Shown here piece after piece: positions 25,665 through 35,190 of a DNA stretch of 64,000 nt. The notes under the pieces were generated by a model, which worked only from the letters and a program-made list of their open reading frames with translations, did no database searches and had not been told where the DNA came from. The stretch's first letter is position 1, and the number at the start of each line of letters is the position of its first letter. Location of the stretch: contig JAXLWI010000006.1 in the NCBI GenBank assembly GCA_046328575.1, positions 37,402-101,401 on the forward strand, given 5' to 3'. This DNA is from JAGOBP01 sp046328575. Lineage in GTDB: Bacteria > Chloroflexota > Anaerolineae > Fen-1058. The position numbers were made by a program, and so were the translations under genes.

Positions 25665-27347
25665 ATGCCTGATCTAGAGAACATCAAGCCCACGGACTTT
25701 ATCCGTGAAGCCGTCGTCGAGGATTTGAAGTCCGGCCGCTTCACTAAGGTACACACGCGCTTTCCGCCGGAACCGAACGGCTATCTGCACATCGGCCACA
25801 CCAAGGCGCTGATCATCGACTTCGGCATCGCGCAGGAATTTGGCGGCATGTGCAATCTGCGCTACGACGACACCAACCCCACCAAAGAAGACGTCGAGTA
25901 TGTCGATGCGATCAAGGACGACATCAAGTGGTTGGGCTTTTCGTGGGACGATCGGGAGTTCTACGCGTCCGATTACTTCGAGCAGTTGTACGAGATGGCC
26001 GTGAAGTTGATCAAGAAGGGGCTGGCCTACGTCGATGATCAAACCGCGGAAGAAGTGAGCGCGAATCGCGGGACGTTGACTGAACCCGGCAAGGACAGCC
26101 CGTGGCGCAATCGATCCGTTGAAGAGAACCTCGATCTATTTGAGCGGATGAAGAACGGTGAGTTCCCCGATGGCTCACGCATTTTGCGCGCTAAGATCGA
26201 TATGGCGTCCGGCAACTTTCTGATGCGCGACCCCGCCATGTATCGCATCATCCATGAACCCGCGCATCACCGCACGGGCAAACAGTGGTGCATCTATCCG
26301 ATGTACGACTTCGCCCACGGGCAGAGCGATTCGATCGAGGGTGTAACACATTCGCTGTGTTCGTTGGAGTATGAGATCCATCGCCCGTTGTATGAATGGT
26401 TCCTGAAGGAACTGGAGATCTTCGCGCCACGCCAGATCGAGTTTGCGCGCCTGAACATGACCTATACCGTGATGAGCAAGCGCAAGTTGCGCCGACTAGT
26501 GGAAGAAGGCCGCGTGAGTGGCTGGAACGATCCGCGGATGCCGACACTGCGCGGTCTGCGGCGACGTGGCTACACCGCCGAATCGATTCACGATTTCATC
26601 AAGCGCGTGGGCGTGGCGAAGTCGGATAGCGTGGTGGATGTGGCGCTGCTTGAAGCGTGCCTGCGCGAAGATTTGAATAAGCGCGCGCTGCGGCGCATGG
26701 CCGTCCTCCGCCCGATCAAGTTGGTGATCGATAACTATCCCGCCGATCAGGTCGAGTACATGGATGTGATCAACAATCCCGAGGATGCCAGCGCGGGCAC
26801 GCGGAAGTTGCCGTTTAGCAATGTGCTCTACATCGAGCAGGAAGACTTTCAGGAAGTGCCGCCGCCCAAATACTATCGCCTATTCCCCGGCAACGAGGTG
26901 CGTTTGCGCGCCGCGTATGTCATCAAGTGTACGGGCGTGGTGAAGGATGACGCGGGCAACGTGATCGAAGTCCATGCGACGTATGATCCGGCGACGCGCG
27001 GCGGCGATACGCCCGATGGCCGCAAGATCAAATCGACGCTGCACTGGGTGTCGGCTGCACACGCGATTCCGGCGGAAGTGCGCCTGTACGATCGGCTGTT
27101 CAATCGACCCGATCCCGAAGCGGGCGAGGAAGGCTTCCTGGGCTGCCTCAATCCTAATTCGTTGACGGTGTTGAGCGGCTGCCAGATCGAAGGCAGTCTG
27201 GCGGGCACGCAGCCGGGCGATCGCTTCCAGTTCGAGCGGCAGGGGTACTTCTGCGCCGACATCGACTCCACGCCCGATCATCTGGTGTTCAACCTCGCGG
27301 TGGCGTTGAAGGATACGTGGGCTAAGATCGAGCAGAAACAGAAGTAA
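25665..27347 (+). CDS. glnS: Glutaminyl-tRNA synthetase
   Basis: This 560-residue protein has the usual length. FPPEPNGYLHIGHTKA (33-48) contains HIGH; VMSKRKLRRLVEEGRVSGWNDPRMPTL carries the KMSKS equivalent (MSKRK, about 270). The C-terminal anticodon-binding beta-barrels follow (LYIEQEDFQEVPPPKYYRLFPGNEVRLR). The ATG at 25665 has AAGGA nine bases upstream. It charges tRNA(Gln) directly, an alternative to the GatCAB transamidation route. Its position next to gltX is notable because the two are homologous class Ib synthetases. Confidence 0.96.
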   Translation: MPDLENIKPTDFIREAVVEDLKSGRFTKVHTRFPPEPNGYLHIGHTKALIIDFGIAQEFGGMCNLRYDDTNPTKEDVEYVDAIKDDIKWLGFSWDDREFYASDYFEQLYEMAVKLIKKGLAYVDDQTAEEVSANRGTLTEPGKDSPWRNRSVEENLDLFERMKNGEFPDGSRILRAKIDMASGNFLMRDPAMYRIIHEPAHHRTGKQWCIYPMYDFAHGQSDSIEGVTHSLCSLEYEIHRPLYEWFLKELEIFAPRQIEFARLNMTYTVMSKRKLRRLVEEGRVSGWNDPRMPTLRGLRRRGYTAESIHDFIKRVGVAKSDSVVDVALLEACLREDLNKRALRRMAVLRPIKLVIDNYPADQVEYMDVINNPEDASAGTRKLPFSNVLYIEQEDFQEVPPPKYYRLFPGNEVRLRAAYVIKCTGVVKDDAGNVIEVHATYDPATRGGDTPDGRKIKSTLHWVSAAHAIPAEVRLYDRLFNRPDPEAGEEGFLGCLNPNSLTVLSGCQIEGSLAGTQPGDRFQFERQGYFCADIDSTPDHLVFNLAVALKDTWAKIEQKQK

Positions 27348-27381
27348 GAGGACGCGGAAAAAGCGGATTTTACGGATGAAT

Positions 27382-27415
27382 AGCGTAGGGGCGGCTCATG
27401 AGTCGCCCCTACGCT
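27382..27415. repeat. Palindromic GTAGGGGCG element (possible terminator of glnS)
   Basis: AGCGTAGGGGCG and CGCCCCTACGCT are perfect inverted arms around GCTCATGAGT, itself nearly palindromic. The same GTAGGGGCG...CGCCCCTAC arms occur at 57196-57246, so this is one of at least two copies of a dispersed palindromic element. It lies between the convergent glnS and hydrolase genes and may act as a bidirectional terminator. Confidence 0.7.
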
Positions 27416-27470
27416 TGATCTCAATTCGGTTTGACCGCTTCCGCGAAGACGTGGTCGAGGAGCAAAGCCC

Positions 27471-28412
27471 CTACTTTTGCCGCACTTTATCAACCATATC
27501 CAAAATCGCATCAATGACCAGCTGCGGCTCGTCTGTCTGGATGAAATGTCCCGAGTGTTCTGCGCGGATCAGGTGGCTATCAGTCGATAAGGTCAGATAT
27601 TCCATGTGCAGATCCAACCAGATTTGATCCAGGCGGGCGGCAACTTCAGGCTGAATATCACCCCAATCAGTCCGCGTGGGATCTGTTGCCACCAGCACGA
27701 CGAGCGGCATGTTCCCAAGCGATTTGACTGCTCGCGCTTGCGCCAGGGTCCTGGTCCAGTTCATTGTTTCCGGTATACATTGACGATTGTGCCAAGGCAG
27801 ACCGGCGCGCAGATCCATCAAGGCCTGGTTGTCAGTGGCCGCTGGCGTTGGCAATGCGGCTAGCCAGCGATCGGCCTGATCGGGATGGACGCTGTCGATC
27901 AGCACGATGCCCGCTACTTCGGTTGGATAGCCGTCGGCAAACAGCAGCACATTTACGCCGCCAAGGGAGTGGCCTACCATAATGTAGGGTGCTTCAATCT
28001 TCGCGATCCCAAGTAGCCGATGGAGTTGCCCGGCTATCTCTTGACTGGTACGTTCGCCCCCCTGATCGTCGCTTTTTCCCAGGCTGGCACGATCATAGAC
28101 GCACACCTGAGTAAGGGCTCGAAGGTCTGGTATGATTTTCGACCAGGTGTGTGAATCGTCCCCCCAGCCAGCATCAAGCACGATAGTGGGATGGCCTTGA
28201 CCTTGGCATGAGAGAAAGAGGCGTACACCGCCCACATCAAACTTGCCTTCAAGCGCCGCGAGAGGTGTTGTAGGAAGTATCGGTGAAGGTGATGGTGGTA
28301 GCGGAGTTGCGATCAACGTATGGGGAATGGGCTGATCTGCCGGTACACAGGCGGTTAGCATCACAACCAAAACCAGTGCCAGCAGCGTCATAGACTTCGA
28401 CCTGCGGCACAT
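27471..28412 (-). CDS. Lipoprotein alpha/beta hydrolase
   Basis: This 313-residue protein starts at 28412 with AAGGAG upstream. It has a lipoprotein signal (LALVLVVMLTAC, Cys22), a Pro/Thr linker (24-50) and then an alpha/beta-hydrolase domain. The catalytic Ser is in GHSLGG (Ser149). The likely catalytic His is in EHSGHFIQ near the C-terminus. The block TIVLDAGWGDDSHTWSKIIPDL...VCVYDRASLGKSD is typical of the epoxide hydrolase/esterase branch. It should be anchored on the cell surface. Substrate is unknown; a single-gene unit. Confidence 0.85.
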   Translation of the reverse strand: MCRRSKSMTLLALVLVVMLTACVPADQPIPHTLIATPLPPSPSPILPTTPLAALEGKFDVGGVRLFLSCQGQGHPTIVLDAGWGDDSHTWSKIIPDLRALTQVCVYDRASLGKSDDQGGERTSQEIAGQLHRLLGIAKIEAPYIMVGHSLGGVNVLLFADGYPTEVAGIVLIDSVHPDQADRWLAALPTPAATDNQALMDLRAGLPWHNRQCIPETMNWTRTLAQARAVKSLGNMPLVVLVATDPTRTDWGDIQPEVAARLDQIWLDLHMEYLTLSTDSHLIRAEHSGHFIQTDEPQLVIDAILDMVDKVRQK

Positions 28413-28545
28413 CGCACTCCTTTCTTGAGACGGACCAGCCCATCGTCTCCTCCCTCGGAGTGCGTATGTTATAGACCTATACTGCGCTCAAATTTGCGCA
28501 AAATCAATTGCCGCCGCGTATCAAAACAGTATCTGTTGGGTAATC

Positions 28546-28579
28546 AAAACTCGCCAGCCCGATCGATCGGACTGGCGAG
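28546..28579 (-). terminator. Terminator after the nitronate monooxygenase-like gene
   Basis: A hairpin (CTCGCCAG and CTGGCGAG outer arms, inner CGATCG pairing) is followed by TTTTG on the minus strand. The same CTCGCCA-type outer arms recur in the terminator at 31130-31161. Confidence 0.75.
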
Positions 28580-28611
28580 TGTGCTTCTTGACTCTTGCAG
28601 CCTGCTTCGTG

Positions 28612-30069
28612 CTAGGCTGAGCCCAACACCTGATTGGGCTTCAACCCGCTAAGGAGATACTCGATCACATCCTTAGCCGAGTAGGTGGTTTTACCCGCGC
28701 GCAGGTACTGTCCGGCCGCCACTAGATCATCGCCCGCGGTGATGAGCGGCTTCTCGACGTAGCCGTCTTTGCGCACCTGCGGAAAGCCCGCCGTCGCGCC
28801 GAGGTTGTTGCACAGGCACGATCGGCCCACGGTATCTTCCAGTTTGCCGCCCTTCTTCACGTAATCGTCCACCGGCTCCGCCGCGCACCGATACCCGATC
28901 GAGCCATCCTCGCGCTTGAAGAGCGTGCGCAAAAAGCCCATATCGCAGATGCGGGGCCGCGCCGCATAGAGTTCGGGATCAGACAACGTGCCCGATAACT
29001 GTGCCACCTTAAACGGGAATCCCGTCGGCGACACGGTGGGGCTGGTCAGGACTTCGGCTTCTTCGTCCAGAACCTGACGCAACAAACGCGCTTTCAGATC
29101 CGCCGCCAGACCCGATTCATCACATAGCGCGAAAGCCGTGCCCACCTGGACCCCGGCCGCGCCCGCCTCTAAAGCCCTTTCCACCTGCGCGGGCTGTCCA
29201 TATCCGCCCGCCAGCCAGAATGGCAGACCCAACTGCTTCATCTTGTCCAGATCGACTGTGTCTTTGTCGCTGTAGATCGGTTCGCCTTTGGCGTTTAGCT
29301 TCAACGCACCGCGCGGCGGTGCATTGTGCCCGCCGGCCGTTGGTCCCTCGATAATGAAGCCGTTGACCTCACCCTCACTGCGCTTGATCAACGCCTGCGC
29401 CAACACGACCGATGAAATGATGGGTAAAAACTTGGGGCGTTTCAACTTCCCGATGATGTCGGCCAGTCCCGGAAAGATCGCGGCCGGATCGAACTGAATG
29501 CGCACATCGTCGTCAGCGTCCGCGCCGTGCACGTCGAGGCGATACGAGACGGCTTCATGGTTTGCTAGCTTGTCCAGGATCTTGGCGATCTGCGTGGGGA
29601 TACCCGCGCCCATCAACACGTAGTCTACGCCCGCCAGCATCGCCCCGTACAACGAAGCCAGCGTGGGCATCTGCACTTTCTCCAGCAGATTGATGCCGAC
29701 TAGACCGGTATGATTTTCCTTGGCCAGAAAGACTTCCACAAAGTTGGCAATCGCCGTCAATTGATCGAGCGATTTGGGCGGGGTGGCGCTGTAGGCGACG
29801 GGCGATTTGTACGGCTCGTCGGCGCGTTTGCCGCCGGGCACGTAGAACCGATCGAGAATGGCTTGCACCGGTTCGGGCAATGCAAAGTTCGCCAGCGCTC
29901 GCCGCATGTGACCGGCCAGATCGCCATCGGCTAGGCGGCTGACTAACACCCGCGCAATGCCTGTTCCAGAGACTACACCCATTTGTCCCAACTGCGACAC
30001 GGCCTTGGCCAACTTCCAATCGGAAATCGCCACGCCCATGCCGCCTTGAATGATGACTGGCAAATTCAT
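28612..30069 (-). CDS. Nitronate monooxygenase-like FMN enzyme
   Basis: This 485-residue protein has the start MNLPVIIQGGMGVAISDWKLA and the TIM-barrel FMN pattern of the 2-nitropropane dioxygenase / nitronate monooxygenase family. ALEAGAAGVQVGTAFALCDES is the phosphate-binding region, with GPTAGGHNAP in the middle. It is longer than typical members (about 330-360), with an extra C-terminal part containing LCNNLGATAGFPQVR. It may therefore belong to a subfamily with another role, for example an enoyl reductase-like enzyme. AGGAG precedes the ATG. It is a single gene ending in its own terminator. Confidence 0.75.
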   Translation of the reverse strand: MNLPVIIQGGMGVAISDWKLAKAVSQLGQMGVVSGTGIARVLVSRLADGDLAGHMRRALANFALPEPVQAILDRFYVPGGKRADEPYKSPVAYSATPPKSLDQLTAIANFVEVFLAKENHTGLVGINLLEKVQMPTLASLYGAMLAGVDYVLMGAGIPTQIAKILDKLANHEAVSYRLDVHGADADDDVRIQFDPAAIFPGLADIIGKLKRPKFLPIISSVVLAQALIKRSEGEVNGFIIEGPTAGGHNAPPRGALKLNAKGEPIYSDKDTVDLDKMKQLGLPFWLAGGYGQPAQVERALEAGAAGVQVGTAFALCDESGLAADLKARLLRQVLDEEAEVLTSPTVSPTGFPFKVAQLSGTLSDPELYAARPRICDMGFLRTLFKREDGSIGYRCAAEPVDDYVKKGGKLEDTVGRSCLCNNLGATAGFPQVRKDGYVEKPLITAGDDLVAAGQYLRAGKTTYSAKDVIEYLLSGLKPNQVLGSA

Positions 30070-30260
30070 GCTGCGCTCCTATCCATTTGAGATGTGCTGA
30101 TCGTTCCGCTCGCTTGAGAAGGTCGATTGTTCTGCCGAAGGGGGTCAAAGTGAGGGACACGGTACAGACTATGACAACCCGTGCCGATTGGTTAAGTTAC
30201 GATCTGGTGTGCGCTCAAATCGCGGCGCAGCGCCGTACAGTGCGGGCCTGAATTAGCTTG

Positions 30261-30301
30261 AAAAAGCACGCGCCAGCCCAATCGATTGAGCTGGCGCGTG
30301 C
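30261..30301 (-). terminator. Terminator after the DUF3105 gene
   Basis: A 12-bp stem (GCACGCGCCAGC and its exact complement) with a short loop is followed by five T on the minus strand. Confidence 0.85.
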
Positions 30302-30322
30302 GCGGCAATTTAGGCTGATCGC

Positions 30323-30919
30323 CTACGACTGCGGTGTGCCGATACCGCCATCGCAGACCGCGCCGGGTTCGGGCGTCTGCGGACCTTGCTCATAGCGCGA
30401 GATGAACACCGGCAAGCGCGCATCGTTGGCATCGTCGAGCGGCAACTGCAACCCCCACGCACTGGCGAAGATGGGCTTGGTCAGATCGGGGTAGGGCGAC
30501 ACGATCACGTGCGAATGGCCGCGCGCCAGGCTGCGCAGCTTATCGATCGAGGCTTGCGGCAGATCAGGCCGATAGGTGATCCACACCGCGCCGTGCTCCA
30601 GCGAGTGGACGGCGTTCTCGTTTTTCACGGGCTGATCATAGATGCCGCAATTCAACCACGTAGCGCTGTGCACGCCGCCGACGGGTGGAATGGGATTGTA
30701 AGTCTGGGCAGCTTCGCTGTGATCGCGTGGCAGATTGTTGTAGACCTGGACCCCATCGAGTACGGCAACGGGCCGCGATGGCAGCCAGATGACCAACACC
30801 ACAGCTAACAGCCCCACGACGCTAATAATGCCGATCGTCCAAATCCCCGCATTGCGCGATGACTTCTTTTGTTGCTGCCGTTGCATCTCGCGTGTGACCT
30901 TGCGTGACGCCTTCGTCAT
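30323..30919 (-). CDS. DUF3105 membrane protein
   Basis: This 198-residue protein has a basic N-terminus (KASRKVTREMQRQQQKKSSR), one membrane helix (about 26-47) and an extracytoplasmic domain. The motif WLNCGIYDQPVKNENAVHSLEHGAVWITY is the signature of DUF3105, a family of unknown function. The conserved Cys, HSLEHG and the later GHSHVIVSPY could form a metal or cofactor site. It is a single gene with a terminator on its 3' side. Confidence 0.8.
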   Translation of the reverse strand: MTKASRKVTREMQRQQQKKSSRNAGIWTIGIISVVGLLAVVLVIWLPSRPVAVLDGVQVYNNLPRDHSEAAQTYNPIPPVGGVHSATWLNCGIYDQPVKNENAVHSLEHGAVWITYRPDLPQASIDKLRSLARGHSHVIVSPYPDLTKPIFASAWGLQLPLDDANDARLPVFISRYEQGPQTPEPGAVCDGGIGTPQS

Positions 30920-31225
30920 ATCTCTCCCCCTGGATAATTGATTTGAGCGGCGATCGATCTTGTGGCTGGCAAGCCCGATCGGCTGTCACAATGACAACGC
31001 CGGTTCAGTGTAACCGGCGCGATTCAAACTGCCATAGATTGTACCTGATATTCGAACCGGTGTCGCTTGTTTGCACTCAACACTCAGCAAAGTCTTATCT
31101 TTGCGCTGTGGACCAGCTCACTCGATAACAAAACTCGCCACCCCGAAACCGGCGTGGCGAGCCTTACCATTAAAACCCGATCGTTAAATCTTGCCCTCTA
31201 ATTTTCAACTTCCAACTTCTAGCCT
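30920..31225. other. Intergenic region with a terminator and a TTCCAACTTCTAGC-type repeat
   Basis: About 300 bases without a supportable gene. It contains the terminator of the LuxR-type gene (31130-31161) and, at about 31194-31228, a TTTTCAACTTCCAACTTCTAGC stretch that resembles another dispersed short repeat family. Nothing else is recognisable. Confidence 0.6.
31130..31161 (-). terminator. Terminator after the LuxR-family gene
   Basis: CTCGCCAC and GTGGCGAG arms around an inner CCCGAAACCGGC segment, followed by TTTTG on the minus strand. Confidence 0.75.
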
Positions 31226-32962
31226 TTAGATCGCCCCATTTTCGAGCAAGCCGGTGGCGCGCGCTAACTCGGCGGCCTTGATCCGGCTGGAGCAGCTTAA
31301 CTTTGCCAAGATGTTGCCCACGTGGCCTTCGGCAGTCTTCTCGCTGATGGTCAACCGCTGCGCGATCTGTCGATTGGTCAGACCGTTGACGACCAACGCC
31401 AGCACTTCGCGTTCGCGGCGGGTCAACGAGCCGGGCGTGCGATTACTGGCCGCGGCGCGGCGTTGACGCGGTCGCAAGCCAAACTGTTTGGCGCCTGCTT
31501 CGCAGCGTTCCATATCGGGCTTGGCGTTCAAGCGCGATAGGATGGAATGCGACAGAGAGAGTCGTTCGCGGCCTTCGTTCTTGCTCTCGGCATCGCCGAG
31601 TTCCAGCAGGGCCAGCGCCAGGCCGTTGTTCGCGCGCGCTTCCAATAGGACATCATGCAACGTTGCCGCGTGTTGAACCGCTGCACGATACGCGCCGATG
31701 GTCATGCGCCAATCAGCGGTGCGGGCCGCTAACGCGCCCTGACCGATCGAGGCCGCCAGCTTCGCGATGGGATGCCCCGATTGTTCGGCCAGCGCATCCA
31801 GGTCGCGCTGCCAGGCGCGGGCTTCGTTGAGTTGTTCAGTCTCGGATAAGTGCACGATCATGTCGGACATGATCGTCGCGGCCGCGGCCGGATCGCTGGT
31901 GTGACGCGCGGGTACGCGCCAGCGACGCAGCGCCTCCATTAAGTGACGCGCGGGTTGCTGTGCCATCGAGCGCGCTTTGTAGCCGCCCCACAACGCCGCC
32001 GCCGCCAGATTGCGATCTTGCGCGCAGGCCGCCGACGTGATGACGAGATCACATTCGGCTTGTGCTTCGGCCCATTGGCCCAGGCCTAACAGAATCTGGC
32101 TGCGAATCACCCGCGCCGCGGCGAGAACGTAATCGGCCTTGAGCGTCTGCGCCAGCGTCACCACGCGCTCGGACAACGTCAACCCATCAGTCCAGCGACC
32201 GGTTCGGCGGCACATTTCCAGCAACGGCACGCCGCCTAGCAACAACGCTCGCTCGTGACTCTTGGCCGATTCCAACATTACATTGAGCGGTGTCTTGCGG
32301 CTGAACAAATCGTCGAGAAAGATGGCAACGTCATCATCCCAAATCGGTGCGCAGGCAACTCGCACCACGTCCGCATCGGACAGCCAGTTGCCTAACTCTG
32401 TGGTGTGTGGTTGATCGGCGCGGAACGTTCCGACGATGACGAGTGACGTCTGCTTCAGCGTGGCGCTTAAGGCCTGCAGCCACTGCAGGCTTTCGCTATC
32501 GGCGCGATGCAGATAGTTGAATTGCAGGACGAACGGATCACCTTCGGCGACGGCTTCCACCGCCTGACGCACAATCTCAAGCGGGTTGGCCGGCGGGGTC
32601 GGCAGATCCGATCGGAGCAGCTGCGAACTCAGCGAGTGCGCGGCCGCGCGCGCCGCCGCCCGTACTTGCGGCATCTTCGAAATCGTCGCCAACAAGTGGC
32701 TGATCAGGCCGTAACGTGACGGCAGCAACGGACTGTCAATTTGAAGATCAGGGAGATCGTAAGTGAAGGTCGGTCCAGGGTGATCGACGGCGATGAGGGC
32801 GGTCACTTGCTGACCGCTGCGGGCCAAAGCCTGCAATCCATCAATGAAAGCGCGTTCGGAACGGCGCAACTCGCGAGTAGTGGGTAAACCAAGCGCCGGA
32901 GGCGCAATCACCGGCCGGGGACTCAGAGCCGGCCGATTAATTCGCAGGGTCTGTAAACTCAT
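31226..32962 (-). CDS. LuxR-family transcriptional regulator with a degenerate STAND ATPase region
   Basis: This 578-residue protein ends in a clear LuxR helix-turn-helix (LTRREREVLALVVNGLTNRQIAQRLTISEKTAEGHVGNILAKL, about 509-555). The central part is helical and TPR-like. The N-terminal part aligns with the AAA/STAND region of MalT-type LuxR regulators only from VLQFNYLHRADSESLQWLQAL onward. The Walker B DDLHWAD is here NYLHRAD, and no P-loop (GxxxxGK) is present before it. ATP-dependent switching therefore looks lost. AAGGAG precedes the ATG. Targets are unknown; it is a stand-alone gene. Confidence 0.85.
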   Translation of the reverse strand: MSLQTLRINRPALSPRPVIAPPALGLPTTRELRRSERAFIDGLQALARSGQQVTALIAVDHPGPTFTYDLPDLQIDSPLLPSRYGLISHLLATISKMPQVRAAARAAAHSLSSQLLRSDLPTPPANPLEIVRQAVEAVAEGDPFVLQFNYLHRADSESLQWLQALSATLKQTSLVIVGTFRADQPHTTELGNWLSDADVVRVACAPIWDDDVAIFLDDLFSRKTPLNVMLESAKSHERALLLGGVPLLEMCRRTGRWTDGLTLSERVVTLAQTLKADYVLAAARVIRSQILLGLGQWAEAQAECDLVITSAACAQDRNLAAAALWGGYKARSMAQQPARHLMEALRRWRVPARHTSDPAAAATIMSDMIVHLSETEQLNEARAWQRDLDALAEQSGHPIAKLAASIGQGALAARTADWRMTIGAYRAAVQHAATLHDVLLEARANNGLALALLELGDAESKNEGRERLSLSHSILSRLNAKPDMERCEAGAKQFGLRPRQRRAAASNRTPGSLTRREREVLALVVNGLTNRQIAQRLTISEKTAEGHVGNILAKLSCSSRIKAAELARATGLLENGAI

Positions 32963-33193
32963 GCCTACTCCTTTCTTATGGTAAACCGTTAAGCATATTC
33001 CATCTTGAGTATAGAGGAGGTAGTTAAATTAAACATGAGATTGAGATGAGAGGACAGGGCGGTTGGCCTACGTCGACACTACGGTTTCGTGACGATTTTA
33101 AGCTGTGTGCCATCTCTCAACTTAATTGTGAACGGCATTGCATAACATCACAACATAAGCCAAGCTAAATGCCAGCATGGCTCTATAAATGAC

Positions 33194-33227
33194 GCTGCTC
33201 CAGCCGGATAAGTTCCGCTGGAGCAGC
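33194..33227 (-). terminator. Hairpin after the TPR membrane protein gene
   Basis: A perfect 11-bp stem (GCTGCTCCAGC with GCTGGAGCAGC) lies 30-60 bases beyond the stop. There is no strong T-run after it on the minus strand, so termination efficiency is uncertain. Confidence 0.6.
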
Positions 33228-33256
33228 CAAGTCTGCTGTTTCACAATGAGATGCTG

Positions 33257-35167
33257 TTATGGGAAGTCGTGGAAAGCCGCTCGCACGGGATCGATCAGCG
33301 ATTGATCCGGCAGCAACAGCCACAACACGTTCTTCTCGTGCAGATACACACACGCGACCTGATCATTGCCCGACCAACACGCCGCACCCGATTGATCGAT
33401 CCGTGCCCCACGGAAGCGCAGGTCAAGGTAAGCGGTGAGCGCGGCTTCAAACTCTTTGGCATCGGCAGTGGTGTCCCAGGTCCAAGCCGCCGTCAGTGCC
33501 GTCGCGGTGGCGTCATCGTTGTAGTACGCCTGCAGATGATCGCCGCCCCAACCCTGCGCGGCTTTTTGCGCGACGTTGTCCGGCACACGGAGGGCCTCGT
33601 CGGCATTGGCGCTGAGGATCAGGTACGTGGTCCATTCACCCAACACATCGTCGCTGATTAAGTGCCAACCCGCGCCCAGCGTATCGGTCAGCGGCGGTAC
33701 CGTGAGGATAACCGGCGCCTCAGCGGCTAAGTACTTCTCAGGATGCATAATTTGCTCGGTGCTAAGCGGCAGATTGCCGTAAGCGCGATTCACGCGTGGC
33801 CAGCCGCCGCGCTGATAGAGGTACTGCACAAAGGCCAATCCCGCGCTGCGCCCGAAAGCGATGTCGCGCCTGATTGCTTCGGGAGCCAGATCGTCGGGTA
33901 CGGCCAGATCGGGAGCGCGGAACGCCGCTACGTCGGTTCTGTCATCGGCTGATGCGGCTTGTTTCAACCATTGATCTTGCGCTAGCAGCGCATCGCCAGT
34001 GATTAGGGCTTGAATCGCCTCGCATTGCTGCGTATTTAACGTGCAGAGCGGATAAGCGCCAGTGTTGGCGAATTCGTAGGTCTGATCAATGCTGGCCTGA
34101 GCGGCCGCCAACGCGAACGCATAATGCATCACGCCGTTGGCCCGATTGGTTGTTACATAAGCTTCGAGTGTCCACGGGCTATAGAAACTGCCACTGGGAT
34201 CCAGCACGCGGTTGAAGGCGGCTCGCTCCAGAGTGTAAGCGGGCTTGGTCAGACCCAACGCACTAACCACGCGGGCACGATCGGGTAGGGCGCTCAACAC
34301 CCCTGCGCCGTCCAGTACAGACGCGAGTGCAGCGCGGATTTGCTCGGCCGGCGCGACATAGCGACCAGCGAGATCGGCTGCGGGCAAGCCGCGCAGACCA
34401 GCCACTTGGTTTTGGACAGCGCGCAGGCCGGCTTCGGTGGCGGCGTCTGGCGCGGCCAACGGTGTAGGCGTGCGCGTTGGGAAAGGTGTCGGCTGCGGCG
34501 TGGGTGTCCACGTCGGCGGAAAGCGCGTGGGTGTGATCGTCGGCGGTTCAGTCGGTGATGGCGTTGCGGTAACTGTCGCGGTTGCTTCTGTGACTACAAC
34601 TGGCGGCATGGCTGCTGGCGCTGTGGGCGGGCGCTGGGTCAGGAAGTACCAGGCAGCGCCGCTACCGGCGGCCACAACGATCAGGAACAACAAAACTACG
34701 CGCAGTTTTGATGATTTGCGTTGTGGCCGATTGGCCTTGCGCGACGACAACTGCTTCCGTAGATCGGCGAACTCGCTGATTGGCTCAGGTTCGGTTTTGG
34801 CCTTGCTAGTAACAGGGGGCCTCACTGGTTCAGGCGCTAGCACGGGTTGCTCGGGTTCTGGCGCCTCGATCGGCTTAGGTGCAACGGTGGGAGCAGGTGG
34901 TTTCTCAGCAGGTGTGCTGCGACCTGTCATGATCTCGACGAGGCGCGCTTGGGCTTGCTTGTGCGCGGGATTGTAACGCAGTACGCGCTGCAAACAATCG
35001 ATCTGTTGTTTGGGGTCAGACACCGTGAAGCTGAGCCAATACCACGCGTCATCGGCGTCAGGATGCTGGCGGAGATAATTGGCGAGCAGCGGCTGTGCCA
35101 ATTGCGGCTGTCCGCGTTGAATGTACTCGGCGGCTTGTTGAATGGCCTCAGCGGATACGGCCGGCAT
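33257..35167 (-). CDS. TPR membrane protein with a large extracytoplasmic domain
   Basis: 636 residues. The N-terminal part has TPR-like helices (about 8-80, with YLRQHPDADDAWYWLS and CLQRVLRYNPAHKQAQARL), a Pro-rich linker, one membrane helix (about 156-176), a T/P-rich linker (about 190-240) and a globular domain to the C-terminus. The block LAFVQYLYQRGGWPRVNRAYGNLPLSTEQIMHPEKYL is one I recall from Chloroflexota proteins of unknown function. In those relatives an HExxH-type motif precedes it by about 100 residues; here the equivalent place reads GVMHYAFALAAAQAS (346-360), so a protease activity would be lost. This comparison is from memory. Translation starts after AAAGGA. Confidence 0.65.
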   Translation of the reverse strand: MPAVSAEAIQQAAEYIQRGQPQLAQPLLANYLRQHPDADDAWYWLSFTVSDPKQQIDCLQRVLRYNPAHKQAQARLVEIMTGRSTPAEKPPAPTVAPKPIEAPEPEQPVLAPEPVRPPVTSKAKTEPEPISEFADLRKQLSSRKANRPQRKSSKLRVVLLFLIVVAAGSGAAWYFLTQRPPTAPAAMPPVVVTEATATVTATPSPTEPPTITPTRFPPTWTPTPQPTPFPTRTPTPLAAPDAATEAGLRAVQNQVAGLRGLPAADLAGRYVAPAEQIRAALASVLDGAGVLSALPDRARVVSALGLTKPAYTLERAAFNRVLDPSGSFYSPWTLEAYVTTNRANGVMHYAFALAAAQASIDQTYEFANTGAYPLCTLNTQQCEAIQALITGDALLAQDQWLKQAASADDRTDVAAFRAPDLAVPDDLAPEAIRRDIAFGRSAGLAFVQYLYQRGGWPRVNRAYGNLPLSTEQIMHPEKYLAAEAPVILTVPPLTDTLGAGWHLISDDVLGEWTTYLILSANADEALRVPDNVAQKAAQGWGGDHLQAYYNDDATATALTAAWTWDTTADAKEFEAALTAYLDLRFRGARIDQSGAACWSGNDQVACVYLHEKNVLWLLLPDQSLIDPVRAAFHDFP

Positions 35168-35190
35168 ACCAGGTCCTTTCGATGCGTGCG

